From Bacteroidota bacterium (GTDB lineage Bacteria; Bacteroidota; Bacteroidia; B-17B0; Aurantibacillaceae), in NCBI GenBank assembly GCA_030684395.1, contig JAUXTT010000032.1, positions 44,876-108,875 of the forward strand: a stretch of 64,000 nucleotides of DNA, in the 5' to 3' direction. Below the pieces are notes generated by a model. That model was not told where the DNA came from. It saw nothing but the letters and a program-made list of their open reading frames with translations, and searched no databases. This document shows, one piece after another, positions 1 through 9,619 of the stretch; positions within the stretch are counted from its first letter, which is position 1, and each line of letters opens with the position of its first letter. Position numbers and translations under genes: made by a program.

Positions 1-1909
1 CTTTTGGTCCTCCAAACTGATCCGCATACCCATCTGTAAACATATAAAAGCAATCTCCTTTCTTTATTTCTACTTTATGAGTAGTGAATGATTTCTCTTC
101 TGCATACTTACCAATTGGCATTTTATCGGGGGTAATTTGCTCTATTCCTGTCTCTTTTTCATTTGAATGCCGAACTATCCAAAGTGGATTATTGGCTCCT
201 GCCCAAAATAATTCTGTAAAATCGTTTCCAACCTTTTTGAAAGAGCACAAAGAAATATCCATTCCATCTTTTACCTCGCTCTCCGATTTTTCAAATGTCT
301 CTATCACCAGCTCCCTTACTTTATTCAGAATTTGCCCCGGGTCGGTAATTCCAAATTCCTTAACCGTTCTGTTCAAAGCATTGGAACATACCACCGACAC
401 CATAGCTCCGGGTACTCCGTGCCCGGTACAATCTGCGGCTGCAAGAATAATAAGAGAATCATTTTCATTCTCTATTGTATGCATCCAGTAAAAATCTCCC
501 GCAACAATATCCTTTGGTTTGTATAAAATGAAACTATCAGGCAAATTCTTTTTCCACAAAGAAAGGGGAGGCAAAATTGCTTCCTGCAATCGTTTTGCAT
601 AATTAATACTGTCTAAAATTTCTTTTTGTTTTTCATCAACAATGTGCTTTTGCTCTTCTACCAGAACCTTCTGCTTCTCTATAATGTTCTTTTGTTTTTG
701 GGTGACTTTAAAACGGTTGAACATAAACCCTGAAAAGATCAACACAAGTGTCAATCCTCCATACAGGGCTATACGCTGAGTACGCTCCTGTTTCAATTTA
801 GCATTGCTTTCCGCAAGTTTGGCATCTTGTATTTTTTTCTCCTCACCTGCTTTTACACTATCAGCGGCAGCCTTTTTTTCGTATTCGTATTTTAGTTGAT
901 TTTTAATACTTGCTTTACGGGTCTCTTCATTATTTACACTGTCTTTCATCAGAACATACAGTTCGTGCATTTCCAATGCCTTTTTATAATTGCTCTGTTT
1001 TTCATATACTCTTTTCAACAATTCTGCAGATCTTCTGATGTGATCAGGATATCCCAACTGTTGATTCAGTTTTAAAGCCTGAACACCAAACTCCAACGCC
1101 TTATCTGTTTTCCCAATGGTAAAATAAATATTTCCGATAATGTTTAATGAAAGCGCGTAACCCTCCTGATCATTCAATTCTTTTTTTAAGGCCAGGCTTT
1201 TATTCAGGTAATCAAAGCCTTTATCTATTTCATTATTTTTAACCAACAAGGTTCCAATATTTGTGTAGAGTGTGGCGATCCCTTTTTTATCCTTCAATTC
1301 TTCCATCATCTTTAAACTCTTATAACAGTATTCAAGAGCTTTGTTTAGTTCACCTTTCTTTTTATATACTGCTGCAATATTGTTTAAACCAAAGGCCACA
1401 CCTTTTTTATCATTAGCGTCTTCATATAGCTTAAGTGATTTGTTGTAGTACTCAATACTTTTATCGTACTCGGCCTGAGAATGCCAGATATGCGCAATAT
1501 TATTATAAAGTGTGGCTACCTGATTTTTTGCCCCTAACCGATCATAGATCTTTAAGCTTTCGTGATAGTATTCAAGGGCTTTAGTTACATCACCTTTATG
1601 GTTGCTAAGCCAACCTTGATTATTTTGAGCAGCTGCATAAAAAAACTGAAAAGTTTCATAGGCTTTACTTCCCTTTTTATGAGTAGCCAGATTCTTTACG
1701 GCTAGCATGTGAAGTTCTTCGTTATATTTAGACCAAATCAAAGGGTCTTCCTCTGATTCAATAAGCTCGATAAAAACCCTACACTTTATACTGTCCGCTG
1801 TTTTACTTTTTAAAATATTCTTAAGAGAGTCTACACTGCTGTTTTGAGAAAACAAAAAGCCTGAAAGGAACAAAAAGATAAGGCAGTTATAAAATCTATT
1901 TCCTTGCAT
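1..1909 (-). CDS. TPR-repeat membrane protein with SpoIIE/PP2C phosphatase domain, C-terminus cut off by window edge
   Basis: The start at 1909 gives a signal peptide (about residues 1-22, ending FLFSQ). Tandem TPR motifs follow (about 60-330, for example LYNNIAHIW and KSIEYYNKSL), then a charged helix, one membrane segment (about 378-397) and a second coiled coil. The SpoIIE/PP2C phosphatase domain begins near residue 440. Metal-binding motifs are visible: PKDIVAGDFYW, DCTGHGVPGA, KDGMD and TDGYADQFGG. The gene runs off the left end in the middle of the last motif, so about 636 residues are present and perhaps 50 are missing compared with its paralogues at 31522 and 53205. Members of this family dephosphorylate serine on partner-switching proteins such as STAS-type antagonists. 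Here the TPR part probably senses a periplasmic signal or partner. The substrate is unknown. Confidence 0.9.
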   Translation of the reverse strand, partial: MQGNRFYNCLIFLFLSGFLFSQNSSVDSLKNILKSKTADSIKCRVFIELIESEEDPLIWSKYNEELHMLAVKNLATHKKGSKAYETFQFFYAAAQNNQGWLSNHKGDVTKALEYYHESLKIYDRLGAKNQVATLYNNIAHIWHSQAEYDKSIEYYNKSLKLYEDANDKKGVAFGLNNIAAVYKKKGELNKALEYCYKSLKMMEELKDKKGIATLYTNIGTLLVKNNEIDKGFDYLNKSLALKKELNDQEGYALSLNIIGNIYFTIGKTDKALEFGVQALKLNQQLGYPDHIRRSAELLKRVYEKQSNYKKALEMHELYVLMKDSVNNEETRKASIKNQLKYEYEKKAAADSVKAGEEKKIQDAKLAESNAKLKQERTQRIALYGGLTLVLIFSGFMFNRFKVTQKQKNIIEKQKVLVEEQKHIVDEKQKEILDSINYAKRLQEAILPPLSLWKKNLPDSFILYKPKDIVAGDFYWMHTIENENDSLIILAAADCTGHGVPGAMVSVVCSNALNRTVKEFGITDPGQILNKVRELVIETFEKSESEVKDGMDISLCSFKKVGNDFTELFWAGANNPLWIVRHSNEKETGIEQITPDKMPIGKYAEEKSFTTHKVEIKKGDCFYMFTDGYADQFGGPK

Positions 1910-1985
1910 TTTTAAATGTACTGAAATTATATCAAAAGAAGCGTTTAATTGAATTTGTATGATATTAAACAGAGGTGCAGTGTTC

Positions 1986-2402
1986 TCATTTTTTTTCTTT
2001 ACTAATCTCTGCTACATCAATCCTATACCCGGTTGCACTTTGTTCATCAGGGTTATCGCTGCCAATTACTATTCCATAAAAAACAAGCCCTTTTATACTA
2101 ACTTTTTTACCTTCATAACTCCTGAGCTTAATTTTGGGATTAGTACTGCTAACAGGAACCGCATTTCCATCTGATAACAAGACCTCCCAGTCCCAAAACA
2201 TATGACCGGCACCTTTTCCTTTTTTTTCAGGAGTGTATTTCCGAAAAACCCCTTTAATAGTAGCATCTTTGTTTTTATTTGTTTCCAGGCAATCCCATGT
2301 TGTGCAGGTTATTGAATAGTCTTTTTTAGATGTCTGTCCTTTTAATGAATTCACGGTAAACATTATTGCAATTATAAATAAAGTATAAGATATATTTTTC
2401 AT
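1986..2402 (-). CDS. Hypothetical secreted protein, possibly OB-fold-like
   Basis: The protein has 138 residues when started at the ATG at 2402, which puts a clean signal peptide (MKNISYTLFIIAIMF, cleavage near SLKGQ) at the N-terminus. A longer reading from 2456 would overlap the upstream gene and hide the signal peptide, so I reject it. The mature part has two cysteines (TCTTWDC) and a closing pattern of the form KVSIKGLVFYG followed by GYRIDVAEI, which resembles OB-fold or nucleic-acid-modifying small periplasmic proteins, but this is only an impression. It lies 22 bp downstream of the membrane protein gene at 2425-2760 and probably shares its transcript. Confidence 0.65.
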   Translation of the reverse strand: MKNISYTLFIIAIMFTVNSLKGQTSKKDYSITCTTWDCLETNKNKDATIKGVFRKYTPEKKGKGAGHMFWDWEVLLSDGNAVPVSSTNPKIKLRSYEGKKVSIKGLVFYGIVIGSDNPDEQSATGYRIDVAEISKEKK

Positions 2403-2424
2403 TTTTCTGGTTTTAAGATGATCA

Positions 2425-2760
2425 TCAAAATTGCATCGCGTCTTTCTTTTTAACATACTTCACAACCAGCATAAACAAGCCAATTGCAAATAAAACAGAG
2501 CCGATAAATGCTATAAAGCTAACGACATTAAACAGTACCATACTGCTTGAAACTCCCCCGTTTCCCGAATACTGCATCATTGGGAATATAAAACGATAGA
2601 ACACCATCACACAAATCCCAATAAATGAGCCAATGGCCATCAACACACTATCTACTGAGGTGCTTTTGGACATATAATAAATACAAGCTACTAATATCGC
2701 CAATTCAGGTATCATGAATAAAAGGCTTTTTGCAAATTCAAAAATAGATGTTGTTTCCAT
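2425..2760 (-). CDS. Small integral membrane protein, unknown function
   Basis: This is a 111-residue protein with three or four hydrophobic segments (about 8-28, 37-60, 72-101) and a lysine-rich cytoplasmic tail ending VKKKDAMQF. I see no recognisable motif. It sits between the cytochrome-like lipoprotein gene (27 bp upstream) and the secreted protein gene (22 bp downstream) on the same strand, so the three may form a small envelope operon. Confidence 0.6.
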   Translation of the reverse strand: METTSIFEFAKSLLFMIPELAILVACIYYMSKSTSVDSVLMAIGSFIGICVMVFYRFIFPMMQYSGNGGVSSSMVLFNVVSFIAFIGSVLFAIGLFMLVVKYVKKKDAMQF

Positions 2761-2787
2761 AAATTGATTAGTTGATTACTGATTTGT

Positions 2788-3138
2788 CTACTTTTCCTTA
2801 TAATTATTATCTATCCAACATTGAATTTTGTTGAGATCTTCTTGCGAGAGGTTTTCTTTTTTGGGCATAATCTGCAGCTCGATCACATCTCTTTTAAATA
2901 ATCCGTTTGTAAGGTATGGCGTTAAACCTATATAGGTGGTAAAATTCCCATAAGGTGAACCCGCCACGTGGCAGGAAGATCCCATGCAAGTTCTATCTAT
3001 AATAGCTTTTATATCTGAATTGTAAGTTGGAGTTGAACCATCACATACAGCCTTTAGTTTCTTCGTTTTTTTGCAGGAAAGAACAAGACCGGTGCTTATA
3101 ATTAGAATACTAATAATACTTATGGCAGTTCTTTTCAT
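2788..3138 (-). CDS. Small lipoprotein with cytochrome c-like haem-binding motif
   Basis: The protein has 116 residues. A lipoprotein signal with lipobox VLSC places the mature N-terminal cysteine at about residue 22. The segment TCMGSSCH is a CX4CH motif, one residue longer than the normal CXXCH haem c site, and the tail has the shape MPKKENLSQEDLNKIQCW. The order Cys-His, then MP, then LS followed by an alpha helix with Trp is typical of the small c-type cytochrome domains found in planctomycete and Bacteroidota lipoproteins, where the Met is the distal haem ligand. CX4CH is known from some multihaem cytochromes. Whether this copy binds haem is uncertain, because a disulphide with the later cysteine (QCW) is also possible. 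Confidence 0.65.
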   Translation of the reverse strand: MKRTAISIISILIISTGLVLSCKKTKKLKAVCDGSTPTYNSDIKAIIDRTCMGSSCHVAGSPYGNFTTYIGLTPYLTNGLFKRDVIELQIMPKKENLSQEDLNKIQCWIDNNYKEK

Positions 3139-3228
3139 GCAACAGATACTTATGGATAAAGATAGAAAATTAGAGCTGAATACAAAACTCCGACAATTAA
3201 GATTGGGAGGGCTTGTTAATTATAAAAT

Positions 3229-6114
3229 TTATTCTGCTTTTATAACTTTTCCTTTAAAACGATTACCGGATGTTGTAACTATAGTGTATAAATATATGCC
3301 TCTGGAAAACTCTTCAGCATTAAGATGAAGAGTTACTGTGAATTGTTCTTTTAAAACCGTTCTACCTGTAGCATCATAAAAAGTAATGTTAGACAATCCT
3401 GTTTCAGGAATATAAACATCAAGTGTAGTGGAAAAAGGATTTGGGAATACATGATTATTAGGAACAGCGAACTCTGTTTCATCAGGCATGTATTCGCCCT
3501 GATATTCATAGGCGCCAATATCTATATTATTTCCATATATCCTCGGATTTCCCAAAAAATCCTTACCTGGTAAAATATAGCCCGGAACCACACCTGTATT
3601 AATACAATGTGAAATATTATTTAACGACCAATCGTAAGTTCCTATATTCTGCATGGGGCCAATAGAATCTGAGGGATCAACAAACTGTGGTAATGATGAT
3701 ATATTGTTCAGCCCTAAAGAGTCGAAATTACTTTGATTAATACAATTATTATTGATCTCATAATTAACCATTGAATGCCATTTCACATTATTATTTGAAT
3801 CTAAAGGGTCAAAAAATATATTATTGAATAATTTAAAGTGCATCTCATATGAAGAGTTTCTGGTTGCATAAAAATTATTCCCAATTCCTCCTGCTGAAAT
3901 ATTATTACAAACAGTATTATTTATTAAAAAAACAGGATAACCGTGATTAGGCGCAAGATTAATACCTCCTCCATTAGATTGGACTGAATTATTAAAGACG
4001 AGATTCTGTGATATATAACTGTCATCCAAAAAGGCCGTAATTCCTCCACACGTATAAGAATTGTTATTGTAAATTATATTATCCTGAATGAATGATCCTA
4101 AACCTTCTGCCTGGATCCCACCTTTATTATTATGTATTGTATTACTTAATATATATGCTTTGCCAAACATATTTATGCCTTCATAAATATAATTATCATA
4201 GATATTGTTGAATTTGATAACACTCGGAACATATGTATGCCAATTTATTCCGCCACCATTTTTATCAAAAATATTATTGATCAGGTAACTTTCTCCGCAG
4301 CCATTACACTCAACTCCCCAATACGGAGTACCGTATACTCTGCTGTTGGTAAGATGAAGTTTCGGTTGATTGGTGGAGGCGTAAGAAATCAGCCTGATAG
4401 CACTTATCGGGCTCCATGGCTTTGGACCACTAATATTACAATGGTCTATATGTCCTATACCCTTGTTAATATTAATTGTGGAGGTATTACATTTTTCAAT
4501 AATATCACAATAATTAAAAACACAGCTATCATTAGGATTGGCCATATTTATAAATATACCACTCCAACCAACTGAAGTATCCTTCAAAGCAAACTGAACA
4601 GGATGCAATGAGTCTCCCAAAGCCCATAGCGCACCCTCAACCGTAATCATAAGATCATCCATTATCTGCACATAAGTGCCTGCACATATGGTAACTTTAA
4701 CACCCGCATTTATGAATACTCCTCTCCCAAATTTTAAGGTATCTGTACAAATAATAGTATCCTGTGAAACTGTACCTGCTATTCCATTAAATCCAATTCC
4801 CTTTAAAGAAACGCTCACAGTATCCATATTTAAGGCGCTGATTCTCAAACTGTCATTATACACCTGATTAACTGAGGGGTCAAACTGAACATAAACAATT
4901 GTATCTTCAAATGGGTTCAGTGTAACATTCAGACTACTCACAAATGACAAGGAATCAAAATTGATTTCAAAGTCAGCAGGTGCATTTAATGTAAGATTTA
5001 AGGGCATCTGCCCGGTGTTTTTCAGGTTGAATAGTTTTCTTTCAACTGTACCTGTTTTTTGATAACCATAATCCAATGTGTAAGTATTCAGCCTTATACG
5101 ATATATTGTATCAGGATAAGCGCTTGATGTAGTTTGCTTTCTAAATATCTGACCTTTGCTGCCAATAGCTACAAGTAATCCGGTGGTATTAGAAAAAATA
5201 TTTTTTAACGTATCTGATGTATAGTGATCACTTGACCAGTTATAACCTTTTGAATTGGTTACATAAATATTATTATTTGCCAAAAGATAACCATCAATTT
5301 CATTAATAAATTTCAGTTGCTTTATTGTTTGGTCATCTATTTCTGTGTAAGATTGAGTGAGGGAATTTCCAGCATCCGTAGTTTTAAATATAGTTAGCGG
5401 AGACTGTTTTTGTACAAAATATCCAATACTATCGTTTACAAATGAAACATAAGATTTTCCGAACCAAGGCTGAACAACATTTTGCCATGACTGCCCTTTA
5501 TTACTTGTTCTCTTTGACTTATTAGTCCAGCTAGACATGCAGTGGAAAGTAGTATAGTATTCTGAACCTGTAATATAAACTATGCTATCATTGATTATTT
5601 CAAAACGACTTGTATTATCAACCCGGTCATATTCAAACTGCCAGGTAAGCCCATAATCGGTAGTTTTATATATCGAATAATTATCGAAGACATTATCACC
5701 AAGCCAATAACAATGAATAAAACCCGGCACAATAATAAACCCGGTTTTAGAACCAAAGAATCCTATATCTGTTATGGTATAGGTTAAATTAGTTACGAGA
5801 TTCCAAGAAACACCTCGATCATCACTCCGGTAAATGCAATTACCGCCTGCATAAAGAGTATCATTTCCCGCAGAACATATACTTGTAAAAATTCCTGTAA
5901 GTGTGGCTTGGGTACTCCATGTGTCTCCTTTGTCTGTTGTTTTTAAAACCTTGCCATCGGAAGATATTACAAACCCTGTGGAATCATTTACAAAACACCC
6001 ATCAGCTAAATTTGAAGTAGTTCCAGATATTTCTGCTTGCCATTGAGCATGTGAAAGCGCACAATTGAAACAAAGCAGAATTACAAAAAAATATTTTAAT
6101 AATTTACTGCTCAC
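3229..6114 (-). CDS. T9SS-secreted multidomain protein: YCF48/sialidase-like propeller, beta-helix, type A sorting domain
   Basis: This is a 961-residue secreted protein. A GTG start at 6114 is used because it alone gives the signal peptide (MSSKLLKYFFVILL, cleavage after SHAQ). Residues about 25-330 contain repeated segments such as DSTGFVISSDGKVLKTT and TTDKGDTWS, the pattern of YCF48/BNR-type beta-propellers. Residues about 340-450 look like an Ig-like ASPM-type domain (LFNLKNTGQMPLNLTL). Residues about 460-830 are rich in Asn and Ile turns (FNNIYDNYIYEGINMF) typical of right-handed parallel beta-helices. The C-terminal 80 residues are a type A T9SS sorting domain (FPNPFSTTLDVYIPETG and a terminal FKGKVIKAE). 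It is probably displayed on or released from the cell surface. No catalytic residues were recognised. Confidence 0.85.
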   Translation of the reverse strand: MSSKLLKYFFVILLCFNCALSHAQWQAEISGTTSNLADGCFVNDSTGFVISSDGKVLKTTDKGDTWSTQATLTGIFTSICSAGNDTLYAGGNCIYRSDDRGVSWNLVTNLTYTITDIGFFGSKTGFIIVPGFIHCYWLGDNVFDNYSIYKTTDYGLTWQFEYDRVDNTSRFEIINDSIVYITGSEYYTTFHCMSSWTNKSKRTSNKGQSWQNVVQPWFGKSYVSFVNDSIGYFVQKQSPLTIFKTTDAGNSLTQSYTEIDDQTIKQLKFINEIDGYLLANNNIYVTNSKGYNWSSDHYTSDTLKNIFSNTTGLLVAIGSKGQIFRKQTTSSAYPDTIYRIRLNTYTLDYGYQKTGTVERKLFNLKNTGQMPLNLTLNAPADFEINFDSLSFVSSLNVTLNPFEDTIVYVQFDPSVNQVYNDSLRISALNMDTVSVSLKGIGFNGIAGTVSQDTIICTDTLKFGRGVFINAGVKVTICAGTYVQIMDDLMITVEGALWALGDSLHPVQFALKDTSVGWSGIFINMANPNDSCVFNYCDIIEKCNTSTININKGIGHIDHCNISGPKPWSPISAIRLISYASTNQPKLHLTNSRVYGTPYWGVECNGCGESYLINNIFDKNGGGINWHTYVPSVIKFNNIYDNYIYEGINMFGKAYILSNTIHNNKGGIQAEGLGSFIQDNIIYNNNSYTCGGITAFLDDSYISQNLVFNNSVQSNGGGINLAPNHGYPVFLINNTVCNNISAGGIGNNFYATRNSSYEMHFKLFNNIFFDPLDSNNNVKWHSMVNYEINNNCINQSNFDSLGLNNISSLPQFVDPSDSIGPMQNIGTYDWSLNNISHCINTGVVPGYILPGKDFLGNPRIYGNNIDIGAYEYQGEYMPDETEFAVPNNHVFPNPFSTTLDVYIPETGLSNITFYDATGRTVLKEQFTVTLHLNAEEFSRGIYLYTIVTTSGNRFKGKVIKAE

Positions 6115-6152
6115 TAATTATGATTTTAACGGTTATACTTACTATAAAGGTA

Positions 6153-6190
6153 CAAAAAAACTCCAACCATTTCTGATCGGAGTTTTATTA
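6153..6190 (-). terminator. Rho-independent terminator after sdhB
   Basis: AAAACTCC (6157-6164) and GGAGTTTT (6179-6186) form a hairpin, and on the minus strand it is followed by a run of seven T. It lies 20 bp past the sdhB stop codon and ends the sdh operon before the next minus-strand gene. On the same strand, TACCTTTA just beyond it may be the -7 box of the gene starting at 6114. Confidence 0.75.
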
Positions 6191-6209
6191 TAATAAATCT
6201 AGAAAAAAA

Positions 6210-6986
6210 CTATTTCTTCACGTAAGTTAAGCTTGAGCTTAAGTATTCTCTATTCATACGGGCGATGTTTTCTAAAGAAATTCCTTTAGGACACTCGGCT
6301 TCACAAGCTCCGGTGTTTGTACAGTTACCGAATCCTTCTTCATCCATTTGACCAACCATGTTCAATACACGTCCTTTTGCTTCAACTTTACCTTGTGGTA
6401 ATAACGCCAACTGAGAAACTTTTGCAGAAACGAACAACATTGCTGAACCGTTTTTACATGCTGCAACACAAGCGCCGCAACCAATACAAGCAGCCGCGTT
6501 AAATGCATCATCTGCATCGTCTTTCGGAATCAAAATATTGTTTGCATCTTTAGCATTACCGGTGTTCACTGATACGAAACCGCCTGAAGATATGATACGA
6601 TCGAATGCACTTCTGTCAACTGCCAAATCTTTAATTACAGGGAAAGCAACACTTCTCCATGGTTCAACGGTAATAGTATCACCGTCTTTGAATGAACGCA
6701 TGTGCAACTGGCAGGTTGTAACACCTTGCTTTGGGCCATGTGGTTGACCATTGATATACATACTGCACATTCCACAAATACCTTCGCGGCAATCGTGATC
6801 AAATGCAATAGGCTCTTTTCCTTCGTTGATCAGTTTTTCGTTTAATACGTCAAACATCTCCAAAAAAGACATGTCGGTAGAAATACCTGTAACATTGTGT
6901 GTTTCTAAATTTCCTTTAGCATTGGAGTTTTTTTGACGCCACACTTTTAAGGTAAGATTCAACATTTTTTCACCGGAACCGCTCAT
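6210..6986 (-). CDS. sdhB: Succinate dehydrogenase/fumarate reductase iron-sulfur subunit
   Basis: The protein has 258 residues, normal for the Bacteroidota form. It carries electrons from the flavoprotein to the membrane subunit in complex II. The [2Fe-2S] ligands are C66, C71, C74 and C92 (CREGICGMC and later TTCQLH). The [4Fe-4S] ligands are C167, C170, C173 and C177 ([11 protein letters not shown]). The third cluster is in [14 protein letters not shown] (C222, C228, C232). It is the last gene of the order sdhC-sdhA-(four-helix-bundle gene)-sdhB on the minus strand and is followed by a terminator. Paired with sdhA and a single five-helix sdhC, it matches the type B enzymes that use menaquinone in this phylum. 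Confidence 0.97.
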   Translation of the reverse strand: MSGSGEKMLNLTLKVWRQKNSNAKGNLETHNVTGISTDMSFLEMFDVLNEKLINEGKEPIAFDHDCREGICGMCSMYINGQPHGPKQGVTTCQLHMRSFKDGDTITVEPWRSVAFPVIKDLAVDRSAFDRIISSGGFVSVNTGNAKDANNILIPKDDADDAFNAAACIGCGACVAACKNGSAMLFVSAKVSQLALLPQGKVEAKGRVLNMVGQMDEEGFGNCTNTGACEAECPKGISLENIARMNREYLSSSLTYVKK

Positions 6987-6996
6987 AAACTATAAT

Positions 6997-7461
6997 TTAA
7001 TAATTAGTATTACCACCACTTGTTTTTAACTTGTTATTCAATGACTTGATAAGGCCATTCAACATTTTTTTAACTTCATCAACGTAACCTAACAACTTAG
7101 TTTCTTCTTCAGCTGTTACAAGGTCTACATTTTTAAGTACGATCAAATATGTTTCAGTAGTGAATAGAGAAGCTCTCGCTGTCTTTAATAACTGAAGATA
7201 ATTTTTTGTATTTTTTCTTCCCCACCCTTCCGCTATTTTAGCAGGAATAATCACAACCGCACTGTTCAAATGACTTGCAAAAGCCAACTTCTCTGAATCG
7301 GGAAGTCGCTTGGTAACATTATACACACCCTCAACCAATTGCATAGCTCTTTGCCATACAATAAGATCGCGATAAGTAGTTACTTTCGCTCTTAATCCCA
7401 CCGCTTTTTCTTCGTCAAACATGTTGTCGAAGCTGTTACCATCTACATTCATTTTGTACAT
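6997..7461 (-). CDS. Four-helix-bundle protein (S23/23S rRNA intervening-sequence-type family) inside the sdh operon
   Basis: This is a 154-residue protein. Residues about 27-145 show the family pattern: TYRDLIVWQRAMQLV, then VTKRLPDSEKLAFASHLNSA, then IAEGWGRKNTKNYLQLL and a final amphipathic helix. The family was named after ORFs inside 23S rRNA intervening sequences, but free-standing copies are common in Bacteroidota; their function is unknown. The N-terminal 25 residues (MYKMNVDGNSFDNMFDEEK) are longer than usual. The gene starts 131 bp after sdhA and ends 10 bp before the sdhB ATG, so it is almost certainly cotranscribed. This position splits two subunit genes that are normally adjacent. 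Confidence 0.85.
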   Translation of the reverse strand: MYKMNVDGNSFDNMFDEEKAVGLRAKVTTYRDLIVWQRAMQLVEGVYNVTKRLPDSEKLAFASHLNSAVVIIPAKIAEGWGRKNTKNYLQLLKTARASLFTTETYLIVLKNVDLVTAEEETKLLGYVDEVKKMLNGLIKSLNNKLKTSGGNTNY

Positions 7462-7592
7462 TTTAATAGTAAATATAATTTGAATTATTTTTCCCTATAA
7501 CTCAAAGGTTTGGTTTGTGTTTCTGTTAGTTTTGAGTATTAAGTTATCAGATCGGGCTAAAAACTCCCCGCTCTAAACTCAAATCTATTATT

Positions 7593-9578
7593 TTATTTAT
7601 AAGAACGTTGAGCAATTTTAATATTCTCGTATTTCAATTCTTCTTTGTGTAATTCCCAATTTCCTACTTCTTTCATTTCCCATGCGGCAACATAAGCGTA
7701 GTTAACGTCATCGCGTAAAGCTTCACCTTCTTCCGTCTGGAACTCTTCACGGAAGTGACCACCACAGCTTTCGTTACGGTTCAGTGCGTCTTTACACATT
7801 AACTCTCCCAATTCAAGGAAGTCAGCAACACGGGCTGCTTTTTCCAATTCAGGATTAAACTCATCTGCCGAACCCGGTACACGAACATCTTTCCAGAATT
7901 CTTCACGTAGTTTTTGGATTTCAACAATAGCTGATTTTAAACCTGCTTCGTTACGAGCCATACCACATTTATCCCACATGATCTTACCTAATGCTTTATG
8001 AAAATGATCAACAGATTTGGTTCCTTTAACGGACATCAATTTATTGATACACTCCTGAACTTCAGCTTCTGCTTTTACAAATGCCTCGTGATCGGTTGAT
8101 ATTGCTTTTGTTCTGATCTCTTCAGATAAATAATCACCAATTGTATATGGTATAACGAAATAACCATCAGCTAATCCCTGCATCAAAGCAGAAGCTCCCA
8201 AACGGTTAGCTCCGTGATCAGAGAAGTTTGCTTCACCTAATGCATACATACCCGGAACAGTTGTCATTAAGTTGTAATCAACCCACAAACCACCCATAGT
8301 ATAATGCACCGCAGGATAAATACGCATTGGTAATTCATACGGATCTTCACCTGTGATCTGTTTGTACATATCAAACAAATTACCGTATTTCTCTTTCACT
8401 ACTTCGCGGCCCATTTCGCGGATCTTTTCTTTTGTTGGATTTTGCAGGCTTTGTTTGTTAGCTTCAATTTGTCCATAACGCATCATGTTAGCTTCAAAAT
8501 CAAGATAAACAGCCAATTTACTGTTACCTACTCCAAAACCTGCATCACATCTTTCTTTAGCAGCACGCGATGCAACATCACGCGGTACTAAGTTACCGAA
8601 AGCAGGGTATCTTCTTTCCAAATAATAATCTCTTTCTTCTTCAGGAATTTCACTTGGTTTACGTGTATCTCCTGCCTTTTTTGGAACCCAAATACGACCA
8701 TCATTACGTAAGGACTCTGACATCAAAGTTAATTTTGATTGATGATCTCCACTCACGGGAATACAGGTTGGGTGAATTTGAGTATAACAAGGATTTCCGA
8801 AGAATGCGCCTTTTTTATGTGCTTTCCATGCAGCAGTTACGTTACTTCCCATTGCATTGGTAGAAAGGAAAAATACGTTTCCGTAACCACCTGTTGCCAA
8901 TAATACTGCATGACCAAAATGTTTCTCTAATTTTCCGCTGATAAGATCACGTGCTATTATCCCACGTGCTTTTCCGTCAATTACAACCACGTCTAACATT
9001 TCGTGACGCGCATATAATTTAACAGCACCCATACCAACCTGGCGTTGTAATGCTGAATAAGCTCCTAATAATAATTGTTGCCCGGTTTGTCCTGCAGCGT
9101 AGAATGTACGTTGAACCTGAGTTCCACCAAAAGAACGGTTACTTAATGTTCCGCCATATTCGCGTGCAAAAGGTACACCTTGTGCCACACACTGATCGAT
9201 GATAGCACCGGATACTTCAGATAAACGATGAACGTTTGCCTCACGTGCACGGTAGTCACCACCTTTAATAGTATCGTAGAATAAACGGTAAACACTGTCG
9301 CCGTCGTTCTGATAATTTTTAGCTGCGTTTATACCACCTTGTGCAGCAATACTGTGTGCACGACGGGGTGAATCCTGAAAACAAAATACTTTTACTTTGT
9401 ATCCCATCTCTGCCAAAGAAGCGGCCGCCGAAGCCCCCGCCAAACCTGAACCTACAATGATAACCTCAAGGCTACGTTTGTTTGCAGGATTAACCAAATG
9501 TACAGTAGAGCGGAATTTCGTCCATTTTTCTTCTATTGTACCTGCAGGAATTTTAGCGTCTAATTTTGATGATGACAT
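7593..9578 (-). CDS. sdhA: Succinate dehydrogenase/fumarate reductase flavoprotein subunit
   Basis: The protein has 661 residues. It oxidises succinate to fumarate (or the reverse) with covalent FAD. The dinucleotide-binding motif [16 protein letters not shown] lies at about 42-57, and the FAD-linking histidine is H75 in [11 protein letters not shown]. Later segments include [11 protein letters not shown], the active-site region [10 protein letters not shown] and [14 protein letters not shown]. The long form with a C-terminal helical domain is the one that pairs with five-helix SdhC. It starts 41 bp after sdhC. The 131-bp gap after it is the longest gap in the operon and holds the inserted four-helix-bundle gene's leader. 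Confidence 0.97.
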   Translation of the reverse strand: MSSSKLDAKIPAGTIEEKWTKFRSTVHLVNPANKRSLEVIIVGSGLAGASAAASLAEMGYKVKVFCFQDSPRRAHSIAAQGGINAAKNYQNDGDSVYRLFYDTIKGGDYRAREANVHRLSEVSGAIIDQCVAQGVPFAREYGGTLSNRSFGGTQVQRTFYAAGQTGQQLLLGAYSALQRQVGMGAVKLYARHEMLDVVVIDGKARGIIARDLISGKLEKHFGHAVLLATGGYGNVFFLSTNAMGSNVTAAWKAHKKGAFFGNPCYTQIHPTCIPVSGDHQSKLTLMSESLRNDGRIWVPKKAGDTRKPSEIPEEERDYYLERRYPAFGNLVPRDVASRAAKERCDAGFGVGNSKLAVYLDFEANMMRYGQIEANKQSLQNPTKEKIREMGREVVKEKYGNLFDMYKQITGEDPYELPMRIYPAVHYTMGGLWVDYNLMTTVPGMYALGEANFSDHGANRLGASALMQGLADGYFVIPYTIGDYLSEEIRTKAISTDHEAFVKAEAEVQECINKLMSVKGTKSVDHFHKALGKIMWDKCGMARNEAGLKSAIVEIQKLREEFWKDVRVPGSADEFNPELEKAARVADFLELGELMCKDALNRNESCGGHFREEFQTEEGEALRDDVNYAYVAAWEMKEVGNWELHKEELKYENIKIAQRSYK

Positions 9579-9619
9579 ATATGAAAATGTTGTCCCAATA
9601 ACTATCGGGAGATTATTAT

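Noticed and set aside
84..526. Plus-strand ORFs opposite the truncated SpoIIE gene
   Set aside because: The minus-strand frame has all SpoIIE motifs; the plus-strand frames are shadows.
3071..3328. 85-codon plus-strand ORF across the cytochrome-like gene start
   Set aside because: It overlaps two good minus-strand genes and has no protein-like pattern.
6997..7461. 23S rRNA intervening sequence
   Set aside because: The four-helix-bundle family is named for such sites, but no rRNA sequence flanks this gene.
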